Under the pieces are notes generated by a model that saw only the letters and a program-made list of their open reading frames with translations, searched no databases and was not told the origin of the DNA. From NCBI RefSeq assembly GCF_002217285.1, contig NZ_MUGW01000029.1, positions 97,383 through 161,382 of the forward strand: a stretch of 64,000 nucleotides of DNA, in the 5' to 3' direction. Origin of the DNA: Flavobacterium hercynium. GTDB lineage: Bacteria; Bacteroidota; Bacteroidia; Flavobacteriales; Flavobacteriaceae. Of the stretch, positions 9,998-20,843 are shown piece after piece. Numbering within the stretch: the stretch's first letter is position 1; every line of letters starts with the position of its first letter. The position numbers were made by a program, and so were the translations under genes.

Positions 9998-11160
9998 ACA
10001 ATAGAATTAATTTCTTTATAAACATTTTCGATAGCATTTAAAGCATTATCTGTAGTGAATTTTTGTGCTTGTTGTACTGATCTTTTAATTCGCTCTTTCA
10101 TTTGAAGTTCATCAAGGGAAATAAGCTTTTCTAAAATACTTGCCGAATCTTCTTTCCACTTTTGCAAGGGTAAAATATCAGCAGGTCTTTTATCAATATA
10201 AAAAGCTGCCGAGCCTCCTATTTCGTTCATTGGCGATCTGTTGGTGGTAATAACAGGACAGCCGGATGCCATTGCTTCGATTATGGGCCACCCAAAACCT
10301 TCGTCTAAAGAAGGAAACAATAAACAAACCGCTCCGGAATAAGCCGTATTAATATACTCATCAGATAAATTATTGATAAAATGAATATCTGATTTGTAAG
10401 GTGATTTTTGGTATAAATCAAGTAATTCAGCTGAAGGTACCGCGCCTATCAAAAGCAATGGAATCTTGCCGGAACTTGTACTGCGCCAAAAATCATATAT
10501 TTCTATTACGCCTTTTCTGTTTTTATAATATTGGTTTCCGCCAATATGCATAATGTATCCTGCTGATAATTGCATCTTGACTTTTTTTCCTAATAAACTG
10601 CGTGATACAAAAGGAGATAATGCATAAAATGGACGGCTCAATCCGTTGTAACACACTGTTGAACTTTCTATTTTACCCCGATGTAATGCGTGTAAATCTT
10701 CCTTTGTTTTTTTAGAAATTGAAATAAAATATTTTCCTTTTGAAAAACCATTCCTAATATAATTTTGATACTGTTTACCTGAAAATGAGGTATGATTTTC
10801 CGGAATTGTTCCCAAAGCCGATTTTAAAGCTAAAAAATCATGACAATGCACAATGTGTTTTTTATGATGTACTAAGGGAACCCAAGGTCCTAAAGCCTGA
10901 TCTGCAAATACGTAAAGATTTTCTTTTGAAGATCTACGGAGTTTAAACCACACTTCTAAAGGAAACACAATATACTGATCGGCGTAGCCTAACCATTTTT
11001 TTAAAGATTTGATGTTAGAAAGTCTGTAAAATCTGGCTTTGGGCGTCCAGACTTCTACTTCATGATTTCTTTCTTTCATTCCGTTTAATAGCATATTAGC
11101 ATAACGCGGCATACTTTGATGCTCTAAAAATGGAGGATGTGTGAAAAGGACAATTTTCAT
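9994..11160 (-). CDS. Glycosyltransferase family 4
   Basis: 388 aa, GT-B fold. KIVLFTHPPFLEHQSMPRYA at the N-terminus, donor domain with IMHIGGNQYYKNRKGVIEIY and E-x7-E in DEGFGWPIIEAMASGCPV. This resembles mannosyltransferase-like GT4 enzymes, and GDP-mannose is made by the operon, but the donor is not established. Immediately follows the polymerase gene with no intergenic base. Confidence 0.86.
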   Translation of the reverse strand: MKIVLFTHPPFLEHQSMPRYANMLLNGMKERNHEVEVWTPKARFYRLSNIKSLKKWLGYADQYIVFPLEVWFKLRRSSKENLYVFADQALGPWVPLVHHKKHIVHCHDFLALKSALGTIPENHTSFSGKQYQNYIRNGFSKGKYFISISKKTKEDLHALHRGKIESSTVCYNGLSRPFYALSPFVSRSLLGKKVKMQLSAGYIMHIGGNQYYKNRKGVIEIYDFWRSTSSGKIPLLLIGAVPSAELLDLYQKSPYKSDIHFINNLSDEYINTAYSGAVCLLFPSLDEGFGWPIIEAMASGCPVITTNRSPMNEIGGSAAFYIDKRPADILPLQKWKEDSASILEKLISLDELQMKERIKRSVQQAQKFTTDNALNAIENVYKEINSIV

Positions 11161-12468
11161 TTAGGCAGTTTTTGGTTTAATATTTATACTTGCTGCTAAT
11201 AAACCGGTGACTATTACAGAGCATCCCAAAATACTGGGTTGCGCCCATTGTCCCTGCGTAATCAAAAATAAAGCGGTACCGCACAATGTCATGGGCAGCA
11301 GTTTATACTTACCCGGCAACTTAATTGATTTTAGAAGCAAATTGAATGCTAAGACCAATCTTAAAACAATAAGGCCTCCGCCAAAAATGAATCCCTGTTC
11401 TCCACTAAGCCGATTTAATTCTCCTTCTGAAACTAAAAATTTTCTTTTTCCCACTAATAATTGTGATCCGGCATTCGTCCCCATACCTAAATTGCCAACA
11501 AACAAGGGTGCATGAAATAAAGAAATTATGGGTTCTGTAAATCCAGACAATGCTCTGGCAAAAAAGGAATCTTTCACGCTTCCGCTCTGCCCATTGGCGG
11601 TTTCAACCCTGCTCATAAAAACTTCTGTACCTAAACTAAAAATGACTGTGGTTTTTTGCAAAAACACGAACAAACCACCAATTAGTACAAGAGTAAATGC
11701 CAATCTGATTATGGATTTAAAACTGGTAGAAGAACCCAAAAAAGTAAAAAAACCAACTAAAATTACACCACCAACCGAAGTTCTGCTAACGGTAAGCGGC
11801 AAAGCAATAAGTAAAGCTATTGTACTTGCAATCAATAAAATCTTTGAACAGGCTTCTTTAGACAACCAGAAATAAAAGACGAATACAGAAAGGAAAATAT
11901 AAAAAGCGGATAATCCTGTTGTAAAAGAAAAGGTACCAGAAGGGCGAAAATACCCCATTGAGCCAGAAAAACCAGCACTTCCTTCTCCACCAATACCTAC
12001 ATTAATAAACGAAGTCTGAGGGCTTATAAACTGGAAATAAACAATTACTGTTACCAAAATATTCACCATCAACATAACACGTCCTAATTTCAGTAAATCT
12101 TCTTTTTTTAAAACTTCTCCAATTATAAAAATTAACGGAAAATGAAGCAGCATAATTCTGGCGCCATATAAGCCTACAAAAAGATTACCATGTCCAAATG
12201 TTAGCGTAATGACCAATCCCAATAAGGTAAAGACCAATGCTAAAATGATATAAACATTTAAAAATTTCACATTCAAATAAAAAGCCCGAAGAATTATAAA
12301 AATAGCAACAGGATCACGTACTACCAGCAAAGGCGTGGCCAATCCAGGAAGAATCCATTTGCGTAAAGCGCCTTCAAAAATCCAAAGTAAAAAATACAGC
12401 CAGATCGCTGCTTTTATCGATTTATAATTAGGAGTACTTTCTTTTTGTGTTATTGCATTCATTACCAT
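11161..12468 (-). CDS. Wzy-like O-antigen/EPS polymerase
   Basis: 435 aa of mostly hydrophobic sequence with about 10-12 predicted membrane helices and a larger loop around residues 285-350 that contains a charged stretch (GMGTNAGSQLLVGKRKFLVSEGELNRLSG). Wzy proteins are recognised more by topology and position than by motifs. This one lies among glycosyltransferases in an operon that also has a Wzx-type flippase, BY-kinase and Wza, so polymerisation of lipid-linked repeats in the periplasm is the best inference. ATG start at 12468; a second in-frame ATG lies two codons in. Confidence 0.8.
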   Translation of the reverse strand: MVMNAITQKESTPNYKSIKAAIWLYFLLWIFEGALRKWILPGLATPLLVVRDPVAIFIILRAFYLNVKFLNVYIILALVFTLLGLVITLTFGHGNLFVGLYGARIMLLHFPLIFIIGEVLKKEDLLKLGRVMLMVNILVTVIVYFQFISPQTSFINVGIGGEGSAGFSGSMGYFRPSGTFSFTTGLSAFYIFLSVFVFYFWLSKEACSKILLIASTIALLIALPLTVSRTSVGGVILVGFFTFLGSSTSFKSIIRLAFTLVLIGGLFVFLQKTTVIFSLGTEVFMSRVETANGQSGSVKDSFFARALSGFTEPIISLFHAPLFVGNLGMGTNAGSQLLVGKRKFLVSEGELNRLSGEQGFIFGGGLIVLRLVLAFNLLLKSIKLPGKYKLLPMTLCGTALFLITQGQWAQPSILGCSVIVTGLLAASINIKPKTA

Positions 12469-12473
12469 TGCTT

Positions 12474-13718
12474 TTATAAAATCTTTAAGGAAGAAAGCGC
12501 ATCAGCCATTTCTTGTCCGTAAACTGACCAGGGTCTTAGTCGCGCTTTATTTTGAGCTGCCAAACCTACTCGTTCTATGCTTTGTGGATTTTTAAGTATT
12601 TTGACGATACTATTTCTAATGGCTTCTGCAGAACCGGCAGGAACAATCCAGCCATCTTCGTCATTTGTAATTAAATCCGGTCCGGCGGTACGTTCTGTAG
12701 TTATAACAGGAAGTCCTTGTGACATTGCTTCTGTAATTACCAAACCAAAACCTTCAAAAAGTGACGGAAAAATAAATACGTCGTTCTCCCGCATACAGGC
12801 TAACACTTCATCATGAGAAAGAGACGGAATCCATTTGTGCTTTGCCAGAGCTACATTCAATACATTGCAATTCGGAACCACTTTTCGGCCTACAACAGTG
12901 AGCTCGACTTCGTTTTGCATTTCTTCAACCGCATCAAACAAATAGGAAAGTCCTTTTCGTTGTGATAAACCTCCTATAAATAGAATTTTGAGTTTTCGAT
13001 TATCGAGTGGCTCGTACTTTTTCTTTTCGGTAACATCGGGAAATCCATAGGGAATAACCTTTATTTCCGGCAATTGACCTGAAAATTTTTCTAATGTTTT
13101 TTTGGTAAAAGTACTGGCGACAAAAACAACATCTGCCAACGCTATTTCCGCATCTTTTTTCTGCAATTTTTGAGGTGAATCGTTAAAACCCGTAAGTGTA
13201 TTGGACCAATCGGGATTGGTATCAAATTCTTTTTGCAGTAACAAACGCGCACTTTTCCAGTAACCAATTGGTAAATCGTATATACAATAAAGTCCTATTT
13301 TTTTTGCCGCTTTAAAAGTAGATAATGCTCCGTCTTCATAAGCATAAACACCCAAAAGTCCTTGTTTTTTGGCTTTAATCAAATGAGTAGAAACCCAGTG
13401 ATCATGCTTTTCATAAACTCTGTCGATACAAAAAAATCCTTCTTCGTGTTGTATCAAAAATTTCAAATTAAGCTTTGCCGATAATAAGCGGCCTAATTCA
13501 TAAAAAGACCTGGATTTTGTGTAAGGCTTCCATGCTGTATCTAAACTTCTTCTTTTTAGATCTTTTAGTTTGGGTATGCCGGCTAACTTATATAAGATTT
13601 GATTCGGAAATATTGCAATGGAGGTTTTTACTTTAAAAAGAAGTTTATTTTTTAATAAACCTGTTACTAAATTTTTTGAATTTGCATTTAAAGTCGGATG
13701 AGAAAGTAATAACGTCAT
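12474..13718 (-). CDS. Glycosyltransferase family 4
   Basis: 414 aa, GT-B fold. Donor domain shows KILFIGGLSQRKGLSYLFDA and the E-x7-E motif FEGFGLVITEAMSQGLPV followed by TERTAGPDLI. The N-terminal half is longer than usual, about 230 residues. Starts 4 nt inside the preceding gene's end and is 5 nt upstream of the polymerase, so clearly part of the EPS operon. Substrates unknown. Confidence 0.86.
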   Translation of the reverse strand: MTLLLSHPTLNANSKNLVTGLLKNKLLFKVKTSIAIFPNQILYKLAGIPKLKDLKRRSLDTAWKPYTKSRSFYELGRLLSAKLNLKFLIQHEEGFFCIDRVYEKHDHWVSTHLIKAKKQGLLGVYAYEDGALSTFKAAKKIGLYCIYDLPIGYWKSARLLLQKEFDTNPDWSNTLTGFNDSPQKLQKKDAEIALADVVFVASTFTKKTLEKFSGQLPEIKVIPYGFPDVTEKKKYEPLDNRKLKILFIGGLSQRKGLSYLFDAVEEMQNEVELTVVGRKVVPNCNVLNVALAKHKWIPSLSHDEVLACMRENDVFIFPSLFEGFGLVITEAMSQGLPVITTERTAGPDLITNDEDGWIVPAGSAEAIRNSIVKILKNPQSIERVGLAAQNKARLRPWSVYGQEMADALSSLKIL

Positions 13719-14794
13719 ACTAATGAAATTGAATTGATAAACTGCGATTCGATATTGTATAAAACTGCTGATTCAGGTTTAATGGGAATTATGCTTAGAT
13801 TATCTTTTTCATATTTAATTATTTGCGGTATAACATATTGCCCTTTTGTTGGGGTCCATTCGCGGGAAACACAAATAATATTTATTTCATGTTCTTTGTA
13901 AGCTGCATAAACACCGCTTTTTTCGGTTTGATAATAAGGTGTTGTTGATATTCCAAAATCACTGTTTTTGAGTACTTGCGATATTGTGTTTTCAGGCTGT
14001 TTTCCCAATACTTCATATTGTATGTTATAATATTCAAGTATTGCCATATAATTGGAGAGTTCCGGACCATTTTTTCCAATGAATACAAACTTTATTGGCT
14101 TATAGAACTTTTCTGAATTTCGTACGAGATCATACGCAAAATCTTCAAAAGGTGCACCATTGTGAATCGTACCAAATAAAACAAACTGAGAAAACTCATT
14201 GGCTTGTTTTTTTAACGCCGTCAAGGGTATATTACCGCAAATAGGCAAAACTTCTGCACTAATATTATGAGATTTCAAAAAGACCTGATACAACTTATTT
14301 TGTGTGTTAACAGCTGGTCTTTTTGTATTGTGAATTATTCTTTTGGCTATCAATTGCTGTAACTTTCCAATTATTTTATGGATTACAGAAGATTCAATGT
14401 CTATGCCTAACCACAATTCATGAAACATAATATGCCACTTATGATTTCCTCTTATTTTTTTTAATAATGAAGGCAGCCAAAAAGGCAATCCTTTAGGATT
14501 AAAACTATAAGGAACATATTGCAGCGAAATCCAATCGGGCTGAAAATCTTTTAAAACAGATTGTAACCAGATTAATCGTTGTTCATCCGGAGTTTCTACC
14601 GGTATTCGATGTACCGTTACGGCTGTATCTTCTACTATTTGATTTTCGCTGGTAAAAAAAATGATCTGATCGCATAAGGATACAATTTGAGCTTGATGAC
14701 CAGATCTTATAAGCTTACCACACAAGCGACGTGTATAATCACCAACGCCATCATTGCTAATCTCGGCAGAGCCGCAAATGAAAAGTATATCCAT
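13715..14794 (-). CDS. Divergent GT-B glycosyltransferase
   Basis: 359 aa. The N-terminus (MDILFICGSAEISNDGVGDYTRRLC) has the typical GT4 acceptor loop and PDWISLQYVPYSF, but the C-terminal donor domain lacks a clear E-x7-E; the corresponding stretch reads TPYYQTEKSGVYAAYKEHE. Could be a functional transferase with an altered donor site or an accessory subunit. Overlaps the downstream transferase by 4 nt and is preceded by a 115-nt gap without recognisable signals. Confidence 0.75.
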   Translation of the reverse strand: MDILFICGSAEISNDGVGDYTRRLCGKLIRSGHQAQIVSLCDQIIFFTSENQIVEDTAVTVHRIPVETPDEQRLIWLQSVLKDFQPDWISLQYVPYSFNPKGLPFWLPSLLKKIRGNHKWHIMFHELWLGIDIESSVIHKIIGKLQQLIAKRIIHNTKRPAVNTQNKLYQVFLKSHNISAEVLPICGNIPLTALKKQANEFSQFVLFGTIHNGAPFEDFAYDLVRNSEKFYKPIKFVFIGKNGPELSNYMAILEYYNIQYEVLGKQPENTISQVLKNSDFGISTTPYYQTEKSGVYAAYKEHEINIICVSREWTPTKGQYVIPQIIKYEKDNLSIIPIKPESAVLYNIESQFINSISLV

Positions 14795-14909
14795 ATTTTT
14801 AATTTAGTTATTGATTGTATAAATAAATCGGGCATTGATGTAGTAATCTTAGGGGAGGGTAATCGCAATATTCATGATTTGATTGCCAAAAAATATCCTG
14901 ATTACTTTT

Positions 14910-15758
14910 TTAATTTTGTCTTAAGATATTTTTTTTCAGATATTTTGAAATACGGTACGTTTTGTTGAAACCTTTGCCAATAAAATTGACCACCGGAAAT
15001 ATTTTAGGATACTGATTTCGAATTAAATGCATAAACTTTTCAATTCCTTTTTTACCTCTCCAGCTTCCGTTTATTAAATGAATGGCGTAGGATTCTTTAT
15101 TTAAATAAATTGAATTTCCAACCAATATATGCGAAGAAAGAATTAGCATATTTTCGCTCAGAATCTGTTCTTTATCCTGATAAGTATAGCCGTATTTTTC
15201 GGCAATTGGAGTTATAACATATCCTATTATAACCTTTTTGAGATCCATCGTTTTATCAGCTCCAAATAATTCTAAATTATTGTACTGTTCTAAACATTCT
15301 TTTATATACGGATGGTTGGGTACAGCGGCAAATATGGCTCCCTGCACCGCAAAACCCGCTATTGGCGCCCCCGCTATTTTGGGCAAAAAGGAAGCATTTA
15401 ACTGTTGCATTCCTCCGGCTTCTTCAAACAATCCGGGATGTATTTCATGAGCGCTAAAAAAATCATAAGCAAACCACGATTCTTTAAAAGGTCTCAGAAT
15501 CTTAACATCTGAATCTAAGTACAGTCCTCCTTCTGTGTATATGGCATATAATCGAATGTAATCTGCAGCGAAAGCCCATTTTTTGGCCGCAATGGCCTCT
15601 TTTACAAAAGGAACGGAATCAAAATCAAAACTATCCTTGTTCCATATTCGAATCTTGAATTCGGGCAGATAAATTTTCCAGGTAGCCATACACTCTTTTA
15701 TAAATGGAGTGTATTCTTCTCCACTAAACCAACAAATGTGTATTGTCTTTGGAATCAT
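14910..15758 (-). CDS. GT32-like glycosyltransferase with DxD motif
   Basis: 282 aa. Starts IPKTIHICWFSGEEYTPFIK, the hallmark of the sugar-binding-region family (OCH1/capsular polysaccharide synthesis type), then AADYIRLYAIYTEGGLYLDS with DSD at about 81-83 for metal and nucleotide-sugar binding. C-terminal HLINGSWRGKKG is also typical. Retaining GT-A enzyme; mannose, galactose or GlcNAc transfer are known in the family. Lies just downstream of the flippase gene in the EPS operon. Confidence 0.85.
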   Translation of the reverse strand: MIPKTIHICWFSGEEYTPFIKECMATWKIYLPEFKIRIWNKDSFDFDSVPFVKEAIAAKKWAFAADYIRLYAIYTEGGLYLDSDVKILRPFKESWFAYDFFSAHEIHPGLFEEAGGMQQLNASFLPKIAGAPIAGFAVQGAIFAAVPNHPYIKECLEQYNNLELFGADKTMDLKKVIIGYVITPIAEKYGYTYQDKEQILSENMLILSSHILVGNSIYLNKESYAIHLINGSWRGKKGIEKFMHLIRNQYPKIFPVVNFIGKGFNKTYRISKYLKKNILRQN

Positions 15759-15792
15759 AATTTTTATTTTATTCGTTTAAAAAAGCTATTTT

Positions 15793-17112
15793 TCATAAAA
15801 ACTTTGACTGTTGATGTTCTCCCTTTTTTAAAAGGACAATATTGTAGGTAAAAAACAAAACTGTTTGTACTAATGAAACTATTGCTAAAGCTATATTGAG
15901 GAACAAAACACCTTTTAAACTGCTTAAATCTAATAGTGAAGAAAAAACGATGATTGATACAAAATTCAGTAAGATTGCCAATACAGGGGACATTGCCCAG
16001 CCTCTTGCACTATATAGGTTAAAAACTACTCCGCCCAGCAATACAATGCAATTGCTAATAATACTTAGTAACAATTCAAAATGTAAATCTTTATAAGAAT
16101 CTCCCAGTAACCATAGAATTGGAGTAGGAAATAAATACACTGTTAGAACAATACCGACTGTCAGTACTAGCAAAAGCCCCATAATTTGCAGGAAACGATT
16201 AAAAAGCAAGTATTTATTTGGTTCTAACTTTGCAAAACGCGGAATAATTAAGGTTGCAATTAGCACATTAAAAATAGATAACATCACGCTAACTCTGCTT
16301 AAAGCACCTAATTGCGCCAGAGAACTTGTATTGCCAAAAATAGAGACCAGCCAAATCGTAATTTGACCCGAAAAACAATAATAAATAGAGGTTGGCAAAA
16401 TACGTTTTACTAAACTCAACATTTCTTTTCGGGCTTCTTTATCGGGTTCTTGTTCCTTTTCTGCCATAGTATGAACTATTTTTCGCAAACCAATATTTCC
16501 CCAAATGCGCGGGATTCCTGCGGCCAGCACGGCTACAAAAGCCCAGGGAAAAACAAACATGCTGATACCTGAAAGAAACAACCGCACCACTCCTACTTCT
16601 ATCTGATTGCGCTGTAAGGGTACAATGGTCTGGTTTAGTTTTGGAATAATTTCTAATAAGGAATCAGACAAGGTTGCATAAAAGGCAGGAATCAGTGCTA
16701 TTGCAATGAGCAGCGCCATCATCCAGCTGGCATTATTGTGAAGCAAAAGATAAAACAAAATAGGTACTGATACAAAGAGACTTGCCATTGCAAATTTTCT
16801 TCTTAAATCTAAACCAGTGGCTAAAACAACTCCCATTTCTTTTTTACTGCGCCACACTTTTCCTCCCTGCGCCATTACTCCCGGAACGATTCCACCGTCA
16901 GCAAGTACTGCCATCATTCCCAACATGGTGTTCGCTAAAGTATAATAAGCATATTCCTGAACAGTCAGCAAACGGATTATTAAAATACCCGAAGCAAATC
17001 CTAAAGCCTGTATTATAATTTGAGTGCTTCCGGTAATCGAGAGTAGTTTCCCCCAGCTAATGACGGTATTATATTTAGAATGTTGTCTGAATTTGATCAA
17101 GATGTTTTTCAA
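15793..17112 (-). CDS. Wzx-type flippase (MOP superfamily)
   Basis: 439 aa with about 12 hydrophobic helices. Opening segment GKLLSITGSTQIIIQALGFA and the GILIIRLLTVQEYAYYTLAN loop are typical of polysaccharide-biosynthesis flippases. Moves undecaprenyl-linked repeat units across the inner membrane. The frame has no ATG near its beginning: TTG at 17112 is the best start and an in-frame TAA lies just upstream (plus-strand 17146-17148), so this appears to be a genuine TTG start or an initiation site further inside. Confidence 0.83.
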   Translation of the reverse strand: MKNILIKFRQHSKYNTVISWGKLLSITGSTQIIIQALGFASGILIIRLLTVQEYAYYTLANTMLGMMAVLADGGIVPGVMAQGGKVWRSKKEMGVVLATGLDLRRKFAMASLFVSVPILFYLLLHNNASWMMALLIAIALIPAFYATLSDSLLEIIPKLNQTIVPLQRNQIEVGVVRLFLSGISMFVFPWAFVAVLAAGIPRIWGNIGLRKIVHTMAEKEQEPDKEARKEMLSLVKRILPTSIYYCFSGQITIWLVSIFGNTSSLAQLGALSRVSVMLSIFNVLIATLIIPRFAKLEPNKYLLFNRFLQIMGLLLVLTVGIVLTVYLFPTPILWLLGDSYKDLHFELLLSIISNCIVLLGGVVFNLYSARGWAMSPVLAILLNFVSIIVFSSLLDLSSLKGVLFLNIALAIVSLVQTVLFFTYNIVLLKKGEHQQSKFL

Positions 17113-17162
17113 GGAATGGAAATAAAATAGTTTAACAATCGTTTTTTATGTAATGGATAAGT

Positions 17163-18575
17163 TTACCCTTTTCCAATTCCCTTAATCTGAAAACCAATTG
17201 TCGTTAATTTTTTCACATCCAGAATATTACGTCCGTCAAATACAAAAGCAGGTTTGTACATGTTGCTGTAAATGCTTTCCCAGTCATACGTTTTAAACTC
17301 ATCCCATTCTGTCAATACCGCTACGGCATGAGTAAGATCTAAAGCTTCGATTGCAGTTTGGTAAACAAAAATCTGTTGTAATTTTTGTTCAATTTTTTGA
17401 TCTGTAACACCTTTTAACTCCCATAAATAGCGCATATCTGCTTTAATTTTTGTTTCAGAAACTTTTGGGTCGTATACATGAATTTCTGCTCCATCTTCTA
17501 TTAAATGTTCTGCGACATAAATGGCAGCCGACTCACGCGTATCATTGGTGTTTTTTTTGAAAGCCCAGCCTAAAAAAGTGATCTTTTTTCCGCTTACCGT
17601 ATTAAAAAGCGAGGTTATAATTTTTTTTGCAAAACGATACTTTTGGTAATCATTCAGAATAATAATCTGCTCCCAGTAATTCGCCACTTCCGGCAGATTA
17701 AAGTAACGGCACAAATACACCAGGTTTAAAATATCTTTCTGAAAACAAGAACCTCCAAAACCTACCGAAGCTTTAAGGAATTTAGAACCAATTCTACTAT
17801 CCGTTCCTATTGCGTTGGCAACCTCATCAACATCGGCTTCTGTGACTTCGCATAAAGCAGATAAGGCATTAATTGAAGAAATTCGTTGTGCTAAGAATGC
17901 ATTGGCAGTTAATTTTGATAATTCTGATGACCAGACATTCGTAGTTAAAATTTGTTCCGGTGACAACCAATGTGCATAAATATCGACGAGAGACTGAATA
18001 GCTCTTTGACCACTTTCTGTCTGTTTTCCTCCAATTAAAACCCTATCCGCATAAAATAAATCATTGATTGCGGTTCCTTCTGCCAAAAACTCGGGATTAG
18101 AAAGTACTTCAAATTTTACACCGTTGCCGGTATGATCTAAAATGGTCTGCAGCGTTTCAGCTGTTCGCACCGGCAACGTTGATTTTTCGACTATAATTTT
18201 ATCGTTTTTTGCAATTCTCGCTATTTGTCTGGCGCATAACTCGACAAATTTTAGATCCGCCGCCATTCCTTTACCTTCACCATAGGTTTTGGTTGGCGTG
18301 TTTACCGATATAAAAATCATATCTGCAGCTTCGATTGCCAATTCTACTTCTGTTGAAAAAAACAAATTTCGACCTCTTGCTTCCCGAACTACATCGGCAA
18401 GTCCGGGTTCATAAATAGGCAGTTTATCCAGATCTTCGTCATTCCATGCTAAAATTCGCTCTTTATTTAAATCTACCACAGTCACTTTAATTTCAGGACA
18501 TTTTAATGCAATAACAGACATGGTTGGCCCGCCCACATAGCCGGCACCAAGACAACAGATATTTTTTATTTTCAT
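17163..18575 (-). CDS. ugd: UDP-glucose 6-dehydrogenase
   Basis: 470 aa, as long as the animal/plant-type enzymes and longer than many bacterial ones (about 390-440). NAD-binding GAGYVGGPT (10-18), [20 protein letters not shown], and the catalytic cysteine in [11 protein letters not shown] (Cys near 276). Late motifs [18 protein letters not shown] and FDGRNILD are conserved. Oxidises UDP-glucose to UDP-glucuronate in two steps; the product feeds the UDP-xylose synthase encoded at 5482-6426 and may itself be a building block. Confidence 0.94.
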   Translation of the reverse strand: MKIKNICCLGAGYVGGPTMSVIALKCPEIKVTVVDLNKERILAWNDEDLDKLPIYEPGLADVVREARGRNLFFSTEVELAIEAADMIFISVNTPTKTYGEGKGMAADLKFVELCARQIARIAKNDKIIVEKSTLPVRTAETLQTILDHTGNGVKFEVLSNPEFLAEGTAINDLFYADRVLIGGKQTESGQRAIQSLVDIYAHWLSPEQILTTNVWSSELSKLTANAFLAQRISSINALSALCEVTEADVDEVANAIGTDSRIGSKFLKASVGFGGSCFQKDILNLVYLCRYFNLPEVANYWEQIIILNDYQKYRFAKKIITSLFNTVSGKKITFLGWAFKKNTNDTRESAAIYVAEHLIEDGAEIHVYDPKVSETKIKADMRYLWELKGVTDQKIEQKLQQIFVYQTAIEALDLTHAVAVLTEWDEFKTYDWESIYSNMYKPAFVFDGRNILDVKKLTTIGFQIKGIGKG

Positions 18576-18626
18576 TTAAAATTATTTTTAATGCAAAAAA
18601 ATGGGTTCACTACTTCGCTTCGCGGG

Positions 18627-19751
18627 TTATTCAAAATAATTCAGAACAGTATAACCGGACTCTTTAAGATGCTGCTCTTTTCTCATGACTATTAAATCAG
18701 ATTGCATCATTTCTTTTACCAAGGCGGGCAAATCATATTGACACTCCCATCCCAGCTTAGTTCGGGCTTTTGTAGCATCACCAATTAATAAATCTACTTC
18801 TGTAGGTCTAAAATATTGCGGATCTACAGCCAGCACTTCTTTACCAATTTCAAGCTGATAATCAGGATTGCTGCAATATTTTACAAAGCCTTTTTCGGCA
18901 ACGCCTATACCTTTAAATTCTACTTCAATACCTACTTCGGCAAAACTCATGCGCACAAATTCACGAACGGGAGTTGTAACTCCGGTAGCAATGACCCAGT
19001 CTTCAGCTTCTTCCGCCTGTAAAATCATCCACATCATTCGTACATAATCTTTGGCGTGTCCCCAATCGCGTTTAGCATCCAGATTTCCTAAGTATAATTT
19101 GTCCTGTAGTCCCAAAGCTATTCTCGAAGCGGCTCTGGTAATTTTGCGGGTTACAAAAGTTTCTCCCCGAATGGGTGATTCATGGTTAAACAAGATACCG
19201 TTGCAGGCATACATTCCATACGCTTCTCTATAGTTTACGGTAATCCAGTACGCATACATTTTGGCCACTGCATAAGGCGAACGCGGATAAAATGGTGTTG
19301 TTTCGGTTTGAGGAACTTGCTGTACTTTGCCATAAAGCTCTGAGGTCGATGCCTGATAAATTCGGGTCTTTTTTTCTAATCCCAGCAAACGAACTGCATC
19401 CAAAAGTCTCAAAGTTCCTAATCCATCTGCATTTCCTGTATACTCAGGAGTTTCAAACGAAACAGCTACGTGACTCATAGCAGCCAGATTATAAATTTCA
19501 TCAGGCTGAATTTCCTGAATCAATCGGGTCAGATTTGTACTGTCCGTCATATCACCATAATGCAAAATGAAATTTCTGTTTTTTACATAAGGATCCTGGT
19601 ATAAATGATCTATTCGATCTGTATTGAATAAAGAAGTACGTCTTTTTAATCCGTGTACTATATAGCCTTTTTCAAGTAAAAATTCGCTTAAGTAGGCGCC
19701 GTCTTGTCCTGTAACACCCGTAATAAAAGCAGTTTTTTGTATTGGATTCAT
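18627..19751 (-). CDS. gmd: GDP-mannose 4,6-dehydratase
   Basis: 374 aa from the ATG at 19751. An upstream TTG (19787) would add 12 residues, but the family begins just before the nucleotide loop, here [20 protein letters not shown], so the ATG is preferred. Other signatures: [17 protein letters not shown], catalytic [28 protein letters not shown]. Makes GDP-4-keto-6-deoxymannose, the substrate of the GDP-fucose synthase encoded directly upstream. Confidence 0.95.
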   Translation of the reverse strand: MNPIQKTAFITGVTGQDGAYLSEFLLEKGYIVHGLKRRTSLFNTDRIDHLYQDPYVKNRNFILHYGDMTDSTNLTRLIQEIQPDEIYNLAAMSHVAVSFETPEYTGNADGLGTLRLLDAVRLLGLEKKTRIYQASTSELYGKVQQVPQTETTPFYPRSPYAVAKMYAYWITVNYREAYGMYACNGILFNHESPIRGETFVTRKITRAASRIALGLQDKLYLGNLDAKRDWGHAKDYVRMMWMILQAEEAEDWVIATGVTTPVREFVRMSFAEVGIEVEFKGIGVAEKGFVKYCSNPDYQLEIGKEVLAVDPQYFRPTEVDLLIGDATKARTKLGWECQYDLPALVKEMMQSDLIVMRKEQHLKESGYTVLNYFE

Positions 19752-19855
19752 AATGTTCGTATAAGGCACAAAGGCATTGTGTTGCAAAGTCGCAAGGTTT
19801 ATAAATTTGTAACGATAAGTTTTTAAAGGAAGGTTAGATAGTGGTAAATGAAGTG

Positions 19856-20812
19856 TTATTGATAAACCTTTTCTTTTAGATTTTCAATATTCTCTAAAAA
19901 CCAATTGTAGGTTTTTTGGATTCCCTTTTCTAGATCAATTTGGTGCCTCCATCCAATGTTGTGCATTTTGGCAACATCTAGTAATTTTCGTGGTGTTCCG
20001 TCCGGTTTGCTGTCGTCCCAAATAATCTGTCCGGTATGTCCAACAATTTTTTGAATGGTAACGGCCAGCTCTTTTACGCTTAAATCTTCTCCGGTACCCA
20101 CATTATACAAATGCCCCGGAAGCTGATTTTCTAAAGCAAAAACTACTGCTTCTGCCATATCATCTACAAATAGAAATTCACGCATGGGTTTACCTGTTCC
20201 CCAAAGTATAACGGATGCATTGTTATTTTCTTTGGCTTCATGAAATTTACGAATCATAGCCGGCAAAACATGAGAACTGCTTAAGTCAAAATTATCATGA
20301 GTACCATACAAATTGGTAGGCATCAAACTCACAAAATCTTTTTTGTATTGCTTGCGTATCGCCTGACATAATTTTACTCCTGTAATTTTAGCCAGAGCAT
20401 ACCACTCATTTGTACTTTCTAAGGAAGCTGTTAGTAAATATTCTTCTTTTAGAGGCTGTAACGCTAATTTTGGGTAAATACACGAGCTACCTAAAAAGAT
20501 AAACTTTTTCACTCCTAACTTATGCGCTTCGCTAATCAAGTTGTTTTGAATCTGCATATTCTCCATCAAAAACTGATAAGGAAAATCATTATTAGCCAAA
20601 ATCCCGCCCACTTTTGCAGCAGCATCTATAATAATATCGGGTTTTACTTTTCGAAGAAAATCATGTACTTCCTCTTGTTCTCTTAAATCCAGTTCGTTGC
20701 TTGAAGCTCCTATGAGATTATGGTAACCTTTCGCATATAAGGTTCTCCAAATGGCACTTCCGACCATTCCTTTGTGTCCGGCAATATATATTGCAGCATT
20801 TTTATCGATCAT
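19856..20812 (-). CDS. fcl: GDP-L-fucose synthase
   Basis: 318 aa from the ATG at 20812. The frame can be extended to a TTG at 20863, overlapping the previous gene, but the family starts immediately before [18 protein letters not shown]. Signatures: [20 protein letters not shown], catalytic [30 protein letters not shown] dual epimerase-reductase (also named wcaG) producing GDP-L-fucose. With gmd and the mannose-1-phosphate guanylyltransferase it forms a complete branch from mannose-1-P to GDP-fucose. Confidence 0.95.
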   Translation of the reverse strand: MIDKNAAIYIAGHKGMVGSAIWRTLYAKGYHNLIGASSNELDLREQEEVHDFLRKVKPDIIIDAAAKVGGILANNDFPYQFLMENMQIQNNLISEAHKLGVKKFIFLGSSCIYPKLALQPLKEEYLLTASLESTNEWYALAKITGVKLCQAIRKQYKKDFVSLMPTNLYGTHDNFDLSSSHVLPAMIRKFHEAKENNNASVILWGTGKPMREFLFVDDMAEAVVFALENQLPGHLYNVGTGEDLSVKELAVTIQKIVGHTGQIIWDDSKPDGTPRKLLDVAKMHNIGWRHQIDLEKGIQKTYNWFLENIENLKEKVYQ

Positions 20813-20843
20813 GGCTGGAGTTTTTAAAAAAATTAAAAATCTA

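Noticed and set aside
14687..14968. 93-codon plus-strand frame spanning the gap between two glycosyltransferase genes
   Set aside because: Mostly antisense to the flanking genes and without recognisable protein features.
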